NCBI GenBank assembly: GCA_964236535.1
Contig: CAXSEF010000002.1
Location: forward strand, 1-64,000
Source of the DNA: CAXSEF01 sp964236535
GTDB taxonomy: Bacteria > Pseudomonadota > Alphaproteobacteria > Acetobacterales > Acetobacteraceae
DNA length: 64,000 nucleotides
Direction of reading: 5' to 3'
In this document: positions 54,884 to 63,497 of the stretch, one piece after another
Layout: each line of letters opens with the position of its first letter
How positions within the stretch are numbered: position 1 is the first letter of the stretch
The notes under the pieces: generated by a model
What the model saw: the letters and a program-made list of their open reading frames with translations, nothing else
What the model was told of the DNA's origin: nothing
Database searches by the model: none
Position numbers and translations under genes: made by a program

Positions 54884-56267
54884 CCGGCCGGGTAGCGCGG
54901 TGACGGGCCGCCCCGCGCACCCGCGCAAGGCCGCCGAGGCGCCCGCCCCGGCCGGTGCGGCACCAGGCGTCGCGGCGGACGTGGCGCACGGTGCCCCGAC
55001 ATCGCTGTCGGCAGAAACCGCTGCGACGCCGGCGCGCAAGGGACTGCCGCTGTCCCCGCTGGCGATCGGCCTGCCGGAGCTGCCGCCGGTCGCCGGGGTG
55101 CGGCTGGGCGCCGTGGCCGCCGGCCTCCGCTACCAGGGCCGCACCGACCTCGTGATGATGGAGCTCGCGGCCGGCAGCACGGTGGCGGGCGCGTTCACCC
55201 GCAACCGCTGCCCGGGCGCGCCGATCGACTGGTGCCGCGACGCGCTCAAGGGCGGGGTGGCGCGCGGGCTGGTGGTCAACGCCGGCAACTCCAACGTGTT
55301 CACCGGCCGGGCGGGGCGCGAGACCACGCGCTCCACGGCGGAAGCGGCGGCGGACCTGCTCGACTGCAAGCCGCACCAGGTGTTCCTGGCCTCGACCGGG
55401 GTGATCGGCGAAGTGCTGCCGCCGGACCGCATGGTCGCCGCACTGCCGGGGCTGCACGCCGCCCTGCGTCCGGACGGCTGGGGCGACGCGGCGCGCGGCA
55501 TCATGACCACCGACACCTTCCCCAAGGCGGCGACCCGGGTCGCGCGCATCGGCCGCCACGAGGTCCGCATCACCGGCATCGCCAAGGGCAGCGGCATGGT
55601 CGCGCCCGACATGGCGACCATGCTGTGCTTCGTGGCCACCGACGCGAAGGTCCCGTCCGAGACGCTGCAGGACGCGCTGTCCCGCGGCGTGGCCAGCAGC
55701 TTCAACCGCACAACGGTGGACTCCGACACCTCGACCAGCGACACGGTGCTGCTGTTCGCCACCGGTCAGGCCGACCACAAGCACGTGCCGAAGCATGGCG
55801 GCGGCGTGTTGCGCGACTTCCGCGAGCAGCTCGCCGACCTGCTGCTCGAACTGGCGATCCAGGTGGTGCGCGACGGCGAGGGCGCGCAGAAGCTGGTGCG
55901 CATCGACGTGACGGGCGCCGTCTCGAAGCGCTCGGCGCAGCGCGTCGCGATGGCGGTCGCGAACTCGCCGCTGGTCAAGACCGCGATCGCCGGCGAGGAC
56001 GCGAACTGGGGCCGCATCGTCATGGCGGTCGGCAAGTCCGGCGAGCCCGCCGACCGCGACACGCTCTCCGTGGCCGTCGGCGGCACCTGGATGGCACGCG
56101 ACGGCGCCGTCGTCCCCGGCTACGACGAGACCCCGGTGGTCGCGCACATGCGCGGCCGCGAGGTGGAGATCACCGTCGACCTCGGCCTCGGCAAGGGCGT
56201 GGCCACCGCCTGGACCTGCGACCTCACGCACGGCTACATCGACATCAACGGCAGCTACCGCAGCTGA
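54852..56267 (+). CDS. argJ: Bifunctional ornithine acetyltransferase / N-acetylglutamate synthase
   Basis: Transfers acetyl from N-acetylornithine to glutamate in the cyclic arginine pathway. The protein has 471 residues against about 400 in most homologues; the first 65 are Ala/Pro-rich and not conserved, and the core starts at PLAIGLPELPPVAGVRLG. The autocleavage site is in GMVAPDMATMLCFVATD, where the Thr of ATML becomes the nucleophile. FTRNRCPGAP, NAGNSNVFTG and GEDANWGRIVMAVGKSG are family motifs, and HGYIDINGSYRS closes the chain. The extra N-terminus leaves the true start open; ATG 54852 lies in a tandem repeat. Confidence 0.93.
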   Translation: MSRIRNEPGAARPGSAVTGRPAHPRKAAEAPAPAGAAPGVAADVAHGAPTSLSAETAATPARKGLPLSPLAIGLPELPPVAGVRLGAVAAGLRYQGRTDLVMMELAAGSTVAGAFTRNRCPGAPIDWCRDALKGGVARGLVVNAGNSNVFTGRAGRETTRSTAEAAADLLDCKPHQVFLASTGVIGEVLPPDRMVAALPGLHAALRPDGWGDAARGIMTTDTFPKAATRVARIGRHEVRITGIAKGSGMVAPDMATMLCFVATDAKVPSETLQDALSRGVASSFNRTTVDSDTSTSDTVLLFATGQADHKHVPKHGGGVLRDFREQLADLLLELAIQVVRDGEGAQKLVRIDVTGAVSKRSAQRVAMAVANSPLVKTAIAGEDANWGRIVMAVGKSGEPADRDTLSVAVGGTWMARDGAVVPGYDETPVVAHMRGREVEITVDLGLGKGVATAWTCDLTHGYIDINGSYRS

Positions 56268-56475
56268 AAGCCTGGCGCGGAACCCTGCTCTGCCGGCCCG
56301 CCAACACGCTTGTGCGGTGCTCCGGCGCCCGCGCCCTCCCTGCCGTCCTGGCGGCCACTCCGCTCCGGTGCGCGCACAGGCACCCCGGCTGACCCGGAAC
56401 AGCAGCTTCCCCGGCGGACCTGGGAAGTTCTGCGGCAGCCCGCGCCCGCCCCCTTTCGACACGCGAGGAGAGCCA

Positions 56476-57654
56476 GTGCCGCAGCGACCGCCCACGCTCC
56501 CCTTGCCGCACGACATGGCGCTGGCCGACCTCGAAGAGGGCGCGCGTCCGGTCGCAGCGGGCGCGGCGGCGGCGCAGGCTCCGGACGAGCCGCACGGGGC
56601 CGCTTCCGGTGTGGCGTTCGTGCCGCTCTCGACCGAGCGGCTGACGCTGCGGCCGCCGATCCCTGCCGACGCGGCGGCGATCTTCCGGCTGGTCAACGAC
56701 TGGGCCGTGGTGCGGATGCTGACGCGGCTGCCCTTTCCCTACCCGCGCGAGGCGGCGGATGGCTGGATCACCCGTGCCGGCGCGGAGCTGGCCGGCGGCC
56801 GCGCCTACCACCTGGTGATCACCGGACACGAGGACGGCACCGAGCTGCTGATCGGCTCCGTGGCGCTCCGGCTCGAACCGGCACGGCGGGTCGCCCACCT
56901 CGGCTACTGGGTGGGGCGGCGGTTCTGGGGCCACGGGGTGGCGACCGAGGCGGCAGGCAGGGTGGCGCACTGGGCGCTCGCCAACCTGGCGATTGACGCG
57001 GTGCTGGCCCAGGTTGCGGTCGACAACACGGCCTCCACGGCAGTGCTGCGCCGCATCGGCTTCCAGGCGGTCGGCACCGGACGCGCGCCGTTCCTGGCGC
57101 GCGGCGGCACCCACGACGTGGTGCATTTCGCAGCGACCCGCGACGACCTGTTCAAGGCGCAGAACCTGCCGGCGAACGCCGACGGTGCGGCGGCGCAGGC
57201 GGACGGGGCAGCACCGGTCAAGGGACGTGCCGCGACGGCGGAACCCGCGGCGGGAACAACGCTGCTGCTGGTGGCGGCATGCGCCCTGGTGGACAGCGAC
57301 GGGCGGGTGCTGCTGTCGCGCCGGCCGGAGGGGCGTGCCATGGCTGGGCTGTGGGAGTTCCCCGGCGGCAAGCTGGAGTCGGGCGAGACCCCGGAGCAGG
57401 CGCTGATCCGCGAGCTGCGCGAGGAGCTGGGCATCGACGTCGCGCAGGCGTGCCTCGCCCCGCTCGCCTTTGCCAGCCACGACTACGGCACGTTCCACCT
57501 GCTGATGCCGCTGTTCGTCTGCCGGCGCTGGAAGGGCTTCGTGCAGGCGCGCGAGAGCCAGACGCTGGCCTGGGTCGGTGCGGACCGGCTGGGCGAGTAC
57601 GAAATGCCCGCAGCCGACAAGCCGCTGGTGCCGGTGCTGCGCGACCTGCTCTGA
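56476..57654 (+). CDS. GNAT acetyltransferase fused to a MutT/Nudix hydrolase
   Basis: Two enzymes in one 392-residue chain. Residues about 50-220 are a RimJ-type GNAT domain (ERLTLRPPIPADAAAIFRLV, then GYWVGRRFWGHGVATEAAGR for acetyl-CoA). After a 30-residue Ala-rich linker, residues about 255-392 are a MutT-like Nudix domain with the complete box GKLESGETPEQALI-RELREELGI and GLWEFPGG. The MutT half suggests 8-oxo-dGTP cleanup; the acetyl target is unknown. The GTG at 56476 is preferred because GAGGAG sits 5 nt upstream; ATG 56515 would shorten it by 13 residues. Confidence 0.9.
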   Translation: MPQRPPTLPLPHDMALADLEEGARPVAAGAAAAQAPDEPHGAASGVAFVPLSTERLTLRPPIPADAAAIFRLVNDWAVVRMLTRLPFPYPREAADGWITRAGAELAGGRAYHLVITGHEDGTELLIGSVALRLEPARRVAHLGYWVGRRFWGHGVATEAAGRVAHWALANLAIDAVLAQVAVDNTASTAVLRRIGFQAVGTGRAPFLARGGTHDVVHFAATRDDLFKAQNLPANADGAAAQADGAAPVKGRAATAEPAAGTTLLLVAACALVDSDGRVLLSRRPEGRAMAGLWEFPGGKLESGETPEQALIRELREELGIDVAQACLAPLAFASHDYGTFHLLMPLFVCRRWKGFVQARESQTLAWVGADRLGEYEMPAADKPLVPVLRDLL

Positions 57655-57786
57655 GACGGGCCTGCGCCAGGGCAGGTCGCGCTCCTTTGAAGCGTGTCGC
57701 GGGCCGAAGCGCGCAACATGGCGCAGCTCCCACCCGCGAACATCATGGTTCGACGGCCGACCCCATGCGCCAGGACCACGCCTCAG

Positions 57787-57823
57787 ACATGAAGGCCGCA
57801 ACATGAAGGCCGCAACATGAAGG
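57787..57823 (+). repeat. 14-bp tandem repeat before the MoCF-domain gene
   Basis: ACATGAAGGCCGCA occurs twice in a row, then a third partial unit ACATGAAGG merges with the ribosome-binding site of the next gene. Each unit offers an ATG and an AAGG, so the leader contains stacked start-like signals. Confidence 0.75.
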
Positions 57824-57831
57824 AAGGTGCG

Positions 57832-58584
57832 ATGAATGCCACCGCCTGCCTGCTGGTGATCGGCAACGAGGTGCTCTCCGGGCGCACCCAGGACGCCAAC
57901 GTCGCCTTCCTGGCGCACCGCCTGGGTGCGATCGGCCTGCCGCTGCGCGAGGTGCGGGTCATCCCCGACGACCCCGCGACGATCGTCGGCACGCTGGTCG
58001 AGGTGCGCGCCCGCTTCGACCAGGTGTTCACCACCGGCGGCATCGGCCCCACCCATGACGACATCACCAGCGAGTGCGTCGCCGCCGCATTCGGCGTGCC
58101 GTGGGAGCCGCACCCGGAGGCCTGGGCGCGCCTCGAGCCGGCCTATGCCCCGGGCGAGTTCAACGCCGCCCGGCAGCGGATGGCAACCCTGCCGCGCGGG
58201 GCCACGCTGATCGACAACGCGGTCTCGGTGGCGCCGGGCTTCAGCATCGGCAACGTGCACGTGATGGCAGGCGTGCCGCGCATCATGCGGGCGATGTTCG
58301 ACTGGCTGGAGCCGCGGCTGCCGCACGGCTTGCCGGTGGCCTCGCGCAGCGTGCACGCGGCGGGGCTGCTGGAGGGCGCGATCGCCGCGGCGCTGTCGGC
58401 GATCGCACTTCGCTACCAAACGCTGGAACTGGGCAGCTATCCCTACGAGCGCGACGGCGGCGGCGTCGCGATCGTGGCCAAGGGGACGGACGTGGCGGCA
58501 CTGGACGCGGCGATCGCCGAGGCAGCGAAAATGATCGCAGCACATGGTCTGGCGCCAGTCCCCGGCGAACCGCCGCCAGCCTAG
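57832..58584 (+). CDS. CinA-like protein with a molybdopterin-binding (MoCF) domain
   Basis: A 250-residue protein equal to the N-terminal domain of CinA-type competence/damage-inducible proteins. LLVIGNEVLSGRTQDANVAF begins the MoCF fold, and TTGGIGPTHDDITSECVAAA is its signature. NVHVMAGVPRIMRAMFDWLE follows. The C-terminal nicotinamide-nucleotide deamidase domain of full CinA is absent. The ATG at 57832 has AAGGAAGG 4 nt upstream and is preferred to ATG 57817. The substrate of these short proteins is unsettled; some act in nucleotide repair (pyrophosphatase). Confidence 0.88.
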   Translation: MNATACLLVIGNEVLSGRTQDANVAFLAHRLGAIGLPLREVRVIPDDPATIVGTLVEVRARFDQVFTTGGIGPTHDDITSECVAAAFGVPWEPHPEAWARLEPAYAPGEFNAARQRMATLPRGATLIDNAVSVAPGFSIGNVHVMAGVPRIMRAMFDWLEPRLPHGLPVASRSVHAAGLLEGAIAAALSAIALRYQTLELGSYPYERDGGGVAIVAKGTDVAALDAAIAEAAKMIAAHGLAPVPGEPPPA

Positions 58585-58621
58585 CCCGGACCCGGATCAG
58601 GAACGGAACCCGAATCATCGC

Positions 58622-58679
58622 GGTTCCAGAGGCCAGCCCTTGGCGGAGTCCAGGGGCAGAGCCTCCGGTCTTGCCTGCT
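58622..58679 (-). repeat. Interspersed palindromic repeat, reverse fragment
   Basis: GGCGGAGTCCAGGGGCAGAG and CCTCCGGTCTTGCCTGC are the left end of the family in reverse, with a hairpin CCAGGGGCAGAGCCTCCGG-like core. It lies between two genes transcribed in the same direction. Confidence 0.65.
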
Positions 58680-58727
58680 TCGAACTGCCTCCAAGCCCTC
58701 GATCGCCTTAATGTGATCTTAGGCCAC

Positions 58728-58740
58728 GAGACATAGTCTC
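58728..58740. promoter_or_regulatory. Small palindrome upstream of a secreted-protein gene
   Basis: GAGACATAGTCTC, two 5-bp arms around ATA, 35 nt before the next start codon. It could be an operator or overlap a promoter; no known regulator box is recognised. Confidence 0.3.
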
Positions 58741-58775
58741 ACCCGGAGAGAAAAAGCCGATCCGGGAGATACACG

Positions 58776-60293
58776 ATGCGGGGCCTTGTCCTTGTTCCGT
58801 TTGCCATTGCGCTCGCGTGCCAGGCCGGCGCCGCATGCGCCCAGGCCACGGGCGAGCAGTACGTTGCAGCACAGGGCCGGGTGATCCCGGCGTTCGGCTA
58901 CGGCACGGTGACCGAGCTGTTCACCACGCTGGGCGGGCGCAGCGGCGACACCTGGTGCAAGGCGCTGGTGAGCCGTTCGGCGCAGTGCCTGTCGGTGTCC
59001 GGGGGCGCGTCGTGCTCGGCGCCGGCGCCGGCCGGCGTGCTGGTGTCGTGCAACCAGGGCGGCAAGGCCGTGGTGAACGAGACGGCGTTCGCGCCGCTCA
59101 ACTGCCACGGCAACCTGAACGGCGACGGCGGGGCGAGCGGGCTGCTGACCGACCAGGACTGGTGCGGCTGGACCAGCTACATGGCGACACGGGTGACCGA
59201 CACGATCTACCAGTACAACGACTACGTGCGGCTCGGCGTTAGCAAGCGGTTCGGCGGCACGGTCTTCGAGCTGTACGGCACCGACCGGGTCGACCGGATC
59301 ATGCAGGCGCCGGGCGGTGCGATGCAGCTCGCGCTGTACGGCGACGACCTGAACTACGCGCCGGCCGCCACGCCGTCGGGCTGGTTCGCCTCGAACACTC
59401 TGGTGAGCGGCTGGAACATGCCGACTGCGCTGGGCTGGGACAACACGCCCTACCCAACCGAGGCAGCCTGCTTCGCCGCGCACCCCGGCAGCCGGTGCAC
59501 GCACGAGATGGCGGCCGACAACGTAAGCGACGACGTGACCAACGTGGGCTGCGCCTGGGACGGGCAGGACGCCGGCGGCGGCTTCAATCCGGTGATGGGG
59601 GTCTCGGCGAACTGCTGGTACGGCGATCCGACCAACGTGGTCGACCACGTCGGCTCGCCGGCGCCGGGCACGGTGACGGTGTCCAAGACCGCGCCATACA
59701 ACTACTCCAAGAGCGACAACGTACCGGGCCTGAGCTGGAGCCTGACGTCGAAGGTCGTCGGCCCGTTCGCGCAGCTGACCTACGACATCACCGGCGACGC
59801 CACCCTGCGCACGATGACGCCCGACTTCCAGGAACTGCCGGCGCTGTTCCCGCACGGCGGGATCGGCGGCCTGATCTACTACTATCGCGGTCCGAAACCG
59901 TACGCGAGCCTGACCGACCCGGTGGATCGCGCCAGCCTGGCGGTGGGCGCGACCAGCCTGCTCGGCTTCCCGTCGCGCACCGGACCGTTCGGCACCGGCG
60001 TGAACGTTGCGATGACCGAGGACTGGGCAAGCATGTGCGACATAACCGGGACCAGGTGCCTGACCGTCGCCTCGTTCTCCAACGACGCGCAGATCATCCA
60101 GGCGAGCAACGGGACGGACAACAACTCCTATTTCGGGGTGCACGGGTTCTTCACGCTGGCGCCTGGGCTGAAGCGGCGAGTGAGCGTGTTCGTGGCGCCA
60201 TACCGCTACGACGACGTGGTGCAGGGAAAGTCGGTGCGGCAGTGGATCTACACGCTGCGACAGAACCCGATGCTGCCGCCAGCGGTGGAGTAG
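58776..60293 (+). CDS. Secreted Cys-rich protein of unknown function
   Basis: Unrecognised 505-residue exported protein. The signal peptide (LVLVPFAIALACQAGAACAQ) is followed by a chain with about a dozen Cys in Gly/Trp-rich contexts (DTWCKALVSRSAQCLSVSGG, NCHGNLNGDG, DWCGWTSYMA, GCAWDGQDAGGG). Many aromatic and Asn/Asp residues suggest a beta-rich extracellular enzyme or binding protein stabilised by disulfides. GGGAG lies 7 nt before the ATG at 58776. It is convergent with the RTX-type gene and alone in its direction. I know no family to which it can be assigned. Confidence 0.8.
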   Translation: MRGLVLVPFAIALACQAGAACAQATGEQYVAAQGRVIPAFGYGTVTELFTTLGGRSGDTWCKALVSRSAQCLSVSGGASCSAPAPAGVLVSCNQGGKAVVNETAFAPLNCHGNLNGDGGASGLLTDQDWCGWTSYMATRVTDTIYQYNDYVRLGVSKRFGGTVFELYGTDRVDRIMQAPGGAMQLALYGDDLNYAPAATPSGWFASNTLVSGWNMPTALGWDNTPYPTEAACFAAHPGSRCTHEMAADNVSDDVTNVGCAWDGQDAGGGFNPVMGVSANCWYGDPTNVVDHVGSPAPGTVTVSKTAPYNYSKSDNVPGLSWSLTSKVVGPFAQLTYDITGDATLRTMTPDFQELPALFPHGGIGGLIYYYRGPKPYASLTDPVDRASLAVGATSLLGFPSRTGPFGTGVNVAMTEDWASMCDITGTRCLTVASFSNDAQIIQASNGTDNNSYFGVHGFFTLAPGLKRRVSVFVAPYRYDDVVQGKSVRQWIYTLRQNPMLPPAVE

Positions 60294-60321
60294 CACCCGC
60301 TTCCGTAATGCGTGGACGAGG

Positions 60322-60468
60322 AAGGCAAGGCCAGAGGCTCTGCCTCTGGACTCCGCTCAAGGCAAGCCTGGAGAAGCCTGTTGTTCAGGCGGAAGGAACC
60401 GACTTGTGTGGGTCCGGGGGCTCAGCCTCCGGCGGAGTCCAGAGGCAGCGCCTCTGGTCTTGCCTCGC
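60322..60468. repeat. Interspersed repeat forming a 34-bp inverted repeat
   Basis: Here the left end of the family occurs at both ends, facing inward: arms 60323-60356 and 60432-60465 pair at 32 of 34 positions. Each arm also folds by itself (CCAGAGGCTCTGCCTCTGG at 60331-60349). The element fills the space between two convergent genes and ends at the stop codon of the RTX-type gene. The layout is like a MITE or a bidirectional terminator. Confidence 0.85.
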
Positions 60469-62685
60469 CTATCCGACACCGAACTGCGCCGCAGTAACCG
60501 AGGCGCCGAACAGCTCGATGCGAGTCCCGTCGGACAGCGTGAGCGCGGTCCCGGCGGCATCGGTGGTTGCGCCAGACAGGGCGGCCGCCACGTCGGCCTC
60601 GGTGAAGCCGCCGGTGAGCGTCAGCTGGTCGCTGACCTTGAAGCCGACGATCTCCGCGCTGCCGCCAAGGCCCTTGGTGAAGCTGTAGGTGTCGGGCCCC
60701 CCGCTGCCGTCGCCGAACGCGGTCAGGCTGCCGCCGCCGAAATTCATTTGTGTAGCGGCGGGACCCTCGACGACAAGCACGCTGCCATTGCCGGTGTTGA
60801 ACGTGTCGGACGGGCCGTTCGGGCCGCCGAACGCGATGGCGCCGGTGGTCAGATTGAAGACGTTGGTGCCGGCGCCGCCGACCATGGTGTCGTTGCCGCC
60901 GACGCTGCCGGTGAAGGTGGTGCTGGCCTGGCCGCCGAACATCAGGTCGGCGTTGCCGGCGCCGCCGAGCAGCGTGGTGTTGCCGAATCCCGCAACGAGG
61001 ACGTTGCCGCTGCCGTTGCCGCCGGTGAACACGTCGGCGCCGCTGCCACCATAGAGGGTGTCGCTGCCGGAGCCGCCGCCCGCCGTATAGGCGCCGCCGC
61101 CGGCGACGAAGACCAGGTTGCCGGTCCCGCCCAGCACGGTGGCGGCCGGGCCGGAGGCGAACACCAGGTCGTTGCCGCTGCTGGCATAGATCGTGTCGGT
61201 GCCCGTGCTGTCGATGGTGGCGCTGGCCGTCGGCGGGGCGAGGATGACGGCGCCCGACGCCGCGGGGGGGCTGGCAGTCGCGCCGCCGACGGTGGTGCCG
61301 AGGCCCGGGGCCGACGGGGTGGCGTCGATCGCGGTGCCGCCGGCCGGGGGCGGCGTGCTCCCGGACGAGCCGGACGCCGGACCGGAGGCGACGGAGCCCG
61401 TGGTCGGGCCATCCTGGCTCGGGGTGCCCGGCCCTGCGGTCACCGGGGTGGCCGTGCCGGGCATCGGGGGCGTGTCGACGAGCGCGAAGTCGGTCGGGTC
61501 CAGGCCCAGCCCGGTGCCGAGCGCGCCCGGCACCGTCACCTCGACCGTGCCCGCCGCCGTGCCGTCGGATTGCCACAGGTCGGACAGGCCGTCGGCGCCG
61601 ATTCCGGCAAAATACAGCTTCCCGCCGAGCGCGGTCATCGCGACGTTGGGGCTGTCCGAGGCACCGACCGCGACCGGGTCGAGGCCGCCCGGACCGACGC
61701 CGGCCACCGCGAGTTCAACCGTCCCCGCCGCAGTCCCGTCCGACCGCCAGAGTCCGGCCATGCCGTTCGCGTCGGTGCCGCCGAAGTACAGCGCGCCGTC
61801 GAAAACGGTGAGCGACACCGGGTCGAGGCCGGCGGACCCGGCGCCGGTAACCGCGAGCTCGACGGTGCCGGATGTCGTGCCATCGGTGGACCACAGCCCG
61901 ACGCTGCCGGCGCTGTCCATGCCCGCGAAATACAGCCGGCCGCCGAACGCCACCATGTTGGCCGAGGCCGAGTCGGTCACGGCGCCGGCCGCGAGCTCCA
62001 GTGTGCCGGCGGGGGTGCCGTCCGAGACCCACAGCCCGGCATTGCCCGCGTCGTCGTTGCCGAAGAAGAACACCTTGCCGAGCGCGGCGGTGAGCTGGGT
62101 CGGGACCAGGCCCGTCCCGGAGCCGAACACCTCCTGGGTGTTGGCGCCGGCGACCGCGACAGCGTGGGTGCCCGCCGCGGTGCCGTCCGACACCCAGAGG
62201 TCGGTGGAGCCGCTGCTGTCGATGCCGGAGAAGTACAGCTGACCGCCCTGGCTGACGATCCAGTCGGGCGCGAGCCCCTGCGGACCCACGCCCGTGACCA
62301 GCAGCGCTGCGGTGCCGGCAGCGCTGCCGTCGCTCGCGTAGAGGTTGCCGTTTCCGTCAGCGTCGAGCCCGGCGAAGAACAGCATGCCGTTGCAGACGGC
62401 CAGGTCGCGCGGCTCGAGATCGGTCGAGAGCGCCTGGCTGATGTCGCTCGCGTTGTCGAGGTCCAGGTCGACGGTCCAGAGCTGGGCCACCCCCTCGCTG
62501 CCACCGCTGAACTCGAGCCCGCCGGCAAAGGCGGTGAGGAAGGTCGGGCCCAGCGCGCCGTCGGACCCCGGCTGGGGATATGCGGGCCCAAGGTCCACCG
62601 GTTGCACGGTGCCCAGAGCGTCGACCTCGAACAGCTGGTTCGCGTTGTCGGCCGTCGTTCCGAGGAAGACCAGTGCCTCGCTCAT
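60469..62685 (-). CDS. Large Ca-binding-type secreted protein with ELK and RTX-like repeats
   Basis: A 738-residue protein with no classical signal peptide. The N-terminal 450 residues hold six or seven copies of an about 50-residue unit ending in LWVSDGTAAGTVELAV, with GxLYFAGxDxxGxxGLW before it: the ELK/hyalin-type beta-propeller repeat. A Pro/Ala/Ser-rich hinge (about 460-540) leads to Gly/Asp-rich nonapeptide-like repeats (SGSDTLYGGSGADVFTGGNG, LLGGAGNADLMFGG) and a C-terminal LFGASVTAAQFGVG. Such RTX-type ends usually direct type I secretion. No ABC exporter genes are nearby. The start ATG 62685 lacks a good ribosome-binding site. Confidence 0.82.
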   Translation of the reverse strand: MSEALVFLGTTADNANQLFEVDALGTVQPVDLGPAYPQPGSDGALGPTFLTAFAGGLEFSGGSEGVAQLWTVDLDLDNASDISQALSTDLEPRDLAVCNGMLFFAGLDADGNGNLYASDGSAAGTAALLVTGVGPQGLAPDWIVSQGGQLYFSGIDSSGSTDLWVSDGTAAGTHAVAVAGANTQEVFGSGTGLVPTQLTAALGKVFFFGNDDAGNAGLWVSDGTPAGTLELAAGAVTDSASANMVAFGGRLYFAGMDSAGSVGLWSTDGTTSGTVELAVTGAGSAGLDPVSLTVFDGALYFGGTDANGMAGLWRSDGTAAGTVELAVAGVGPGGLDPVAVGASDSPNVAMTALGGKLYFAGIGADGLSDLWQSDGTAAGTVEVTVPGALGTGLGLDPTDFALVDTPPMPGTATPVTAGPGTPSQDGPTTGSVASGPASGSSGSTPPPAGGTAIDATPSAPGLGTTVGGATASPPAASGAVILAPPTASATIDSTGTDTIYASSGNDLVFASGPAATVLGGTGNLVFVAGGGAYTAGGGSGSDTLYGGSGADVFTGGNGSGNVLVAGFGNTTLLGGAGNADLMFGGQASTTFTGSVGGNDTMVGGAGTNVFNLTTGAIAFGGPNGPSDTFNTGNGSVLVVEGPAATQMNFGGGSLTAFGDGSGGPDTYSFTKGLGGSAEIVGFKVSDQLTLTGGFTEADVAAALSGATTDAAGTALTLSDGTRIELFGASVTAAQFGVG

Positions 62686-62855
62686 TGTCGCCCATCCCGC
62701 GTCGCGACCGGCGGTCGTGCCGGGCAACCCGCAACATGCGGCGGAAACTCTAATCCCTGATGAAGCGCCGCGACCGAACCGCACAGCCGAAAACCCCGGG
62801 GCAGGACAGCCTGAGGCAAGGCGCCTCATACCCACCAGCGGTCATCGGAAACCGT

Positions 62856-62997
62856 CAGGCAAGCAACGCGAGAGGCTCTGCCCGAACTTCCAAGAGCGGA
62901 CCCCGCCAAGGGCCAAACCCCTGTAGTCCGTCTGCTTCAGGAAAAGGTTTCCGAAGGGCTCCGCCTTCGGTGGGTTTGGGCAGAGCCCAGCCTTGCT
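62856..62997 (+). repeat. Interspersed palindromic repeat between queF and the RTX-type gene
   Basis: About 140 bp in the 340-nt gap. TCAGGCAAGCAACGCGAGAG starts it, the first hairpin is partly lost, TCAGGAAAAGGTTTCCGAAG and the hairpin CCGAAGGGCTCCGCCTTCGG follow, and GGCAGAGCCCAGCCTTGCTG ends it. No other feature is seen in the gap. Confidence 0.7.
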
Positions 62998-63027
62998 GCT
63001 CCGGAGGCCGCCACCCAGGCTGCTCCG

Positions 63028-63474
63028 CTACCCCCGCCCGCGATATCCCGGCACGTCCTGCCCCGGTACCCAGGCGCCCGCCGGCGGCTCCCCCGTCTGC
63101 CAGAACACGTCGATCGGCATTCCCCCGCGCGGGTACCAGTACGCCCCGATCCGCAACCAGACCGGCGCCAGCAGCCCCACCAGCCGCGTCGCGATATCCA
63201 TCGTGCATGCCTCGTGGAACGCCCCATGGTTGCGGAAGCTGGTCAGGTACAGCTTCAGCGACTTGCTCTCCACCAGCCACGCCCCCGGCACATAGTCGAT
63301 CACGATGTGCGCGAAATCCGGCTGCCCGGTGATCGGGCACAGCGAGGTGAACTCCGGCGCCGTGAACCGCGCCACGTAGTGCCGCCCCTGGTGCGGCGCC
63401 GCCACCCGCTCCAGCACCGCCTCCTGCGGACTCCCCGGCACACCCACCTGCCGGCCCAGCTGCGTCAAATCCAT
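63028..63474 (-). CDS. queF: NADPH-dependent 7-cyano-7-deazaguanine reductase
   Basis: Reduces preQ0 to preQ1 in queuosine synthesis; short single-domain form, 148 residues. The catalytic Cys lies in FTSLCPITGQPDFAHIVIDY near residue 45 and the catalytic Asp just after it. The QueF motif VESKSLKLYLTSFRNHGAFH follows. Its neighbour tgt uses the product preQ1, so the two act in one pathway. A repeat copy lies between them. Confidence 0.95.
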   Translation of the reverse strand: MDLTQLGRQVGVPGSPQEAVLERVAAPHQGRHYVARFTAPEFTSLCPITGQPDFAHIVIDYVPGAWLVESKSLKLYLTSFRNHGAFHEACTMDIATRLVGLLAPVWLRIGAYWYPRGGMPIDVFWQTGEPPAGAWVPGQDVPGYRGRG

Positions 63475-63497
63475 CGCGACCTCCCCCGAAGAAAGCC

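Noticed and set aside
53448..56696. A 1082-codon minus-strand open frame
   Set aside because: It is antisense to the parvulin, argJ and GNAT-MutT genes; high GC keeps the opposite frames open. Composition is His/Arg/Gly-rich without any family motif.
56245..58545. A 766-codon minus-strand open frame
   Set aside because: Antisense to the GNAT-MutT and MoCF-domain genes, both of which have complete family motifs.
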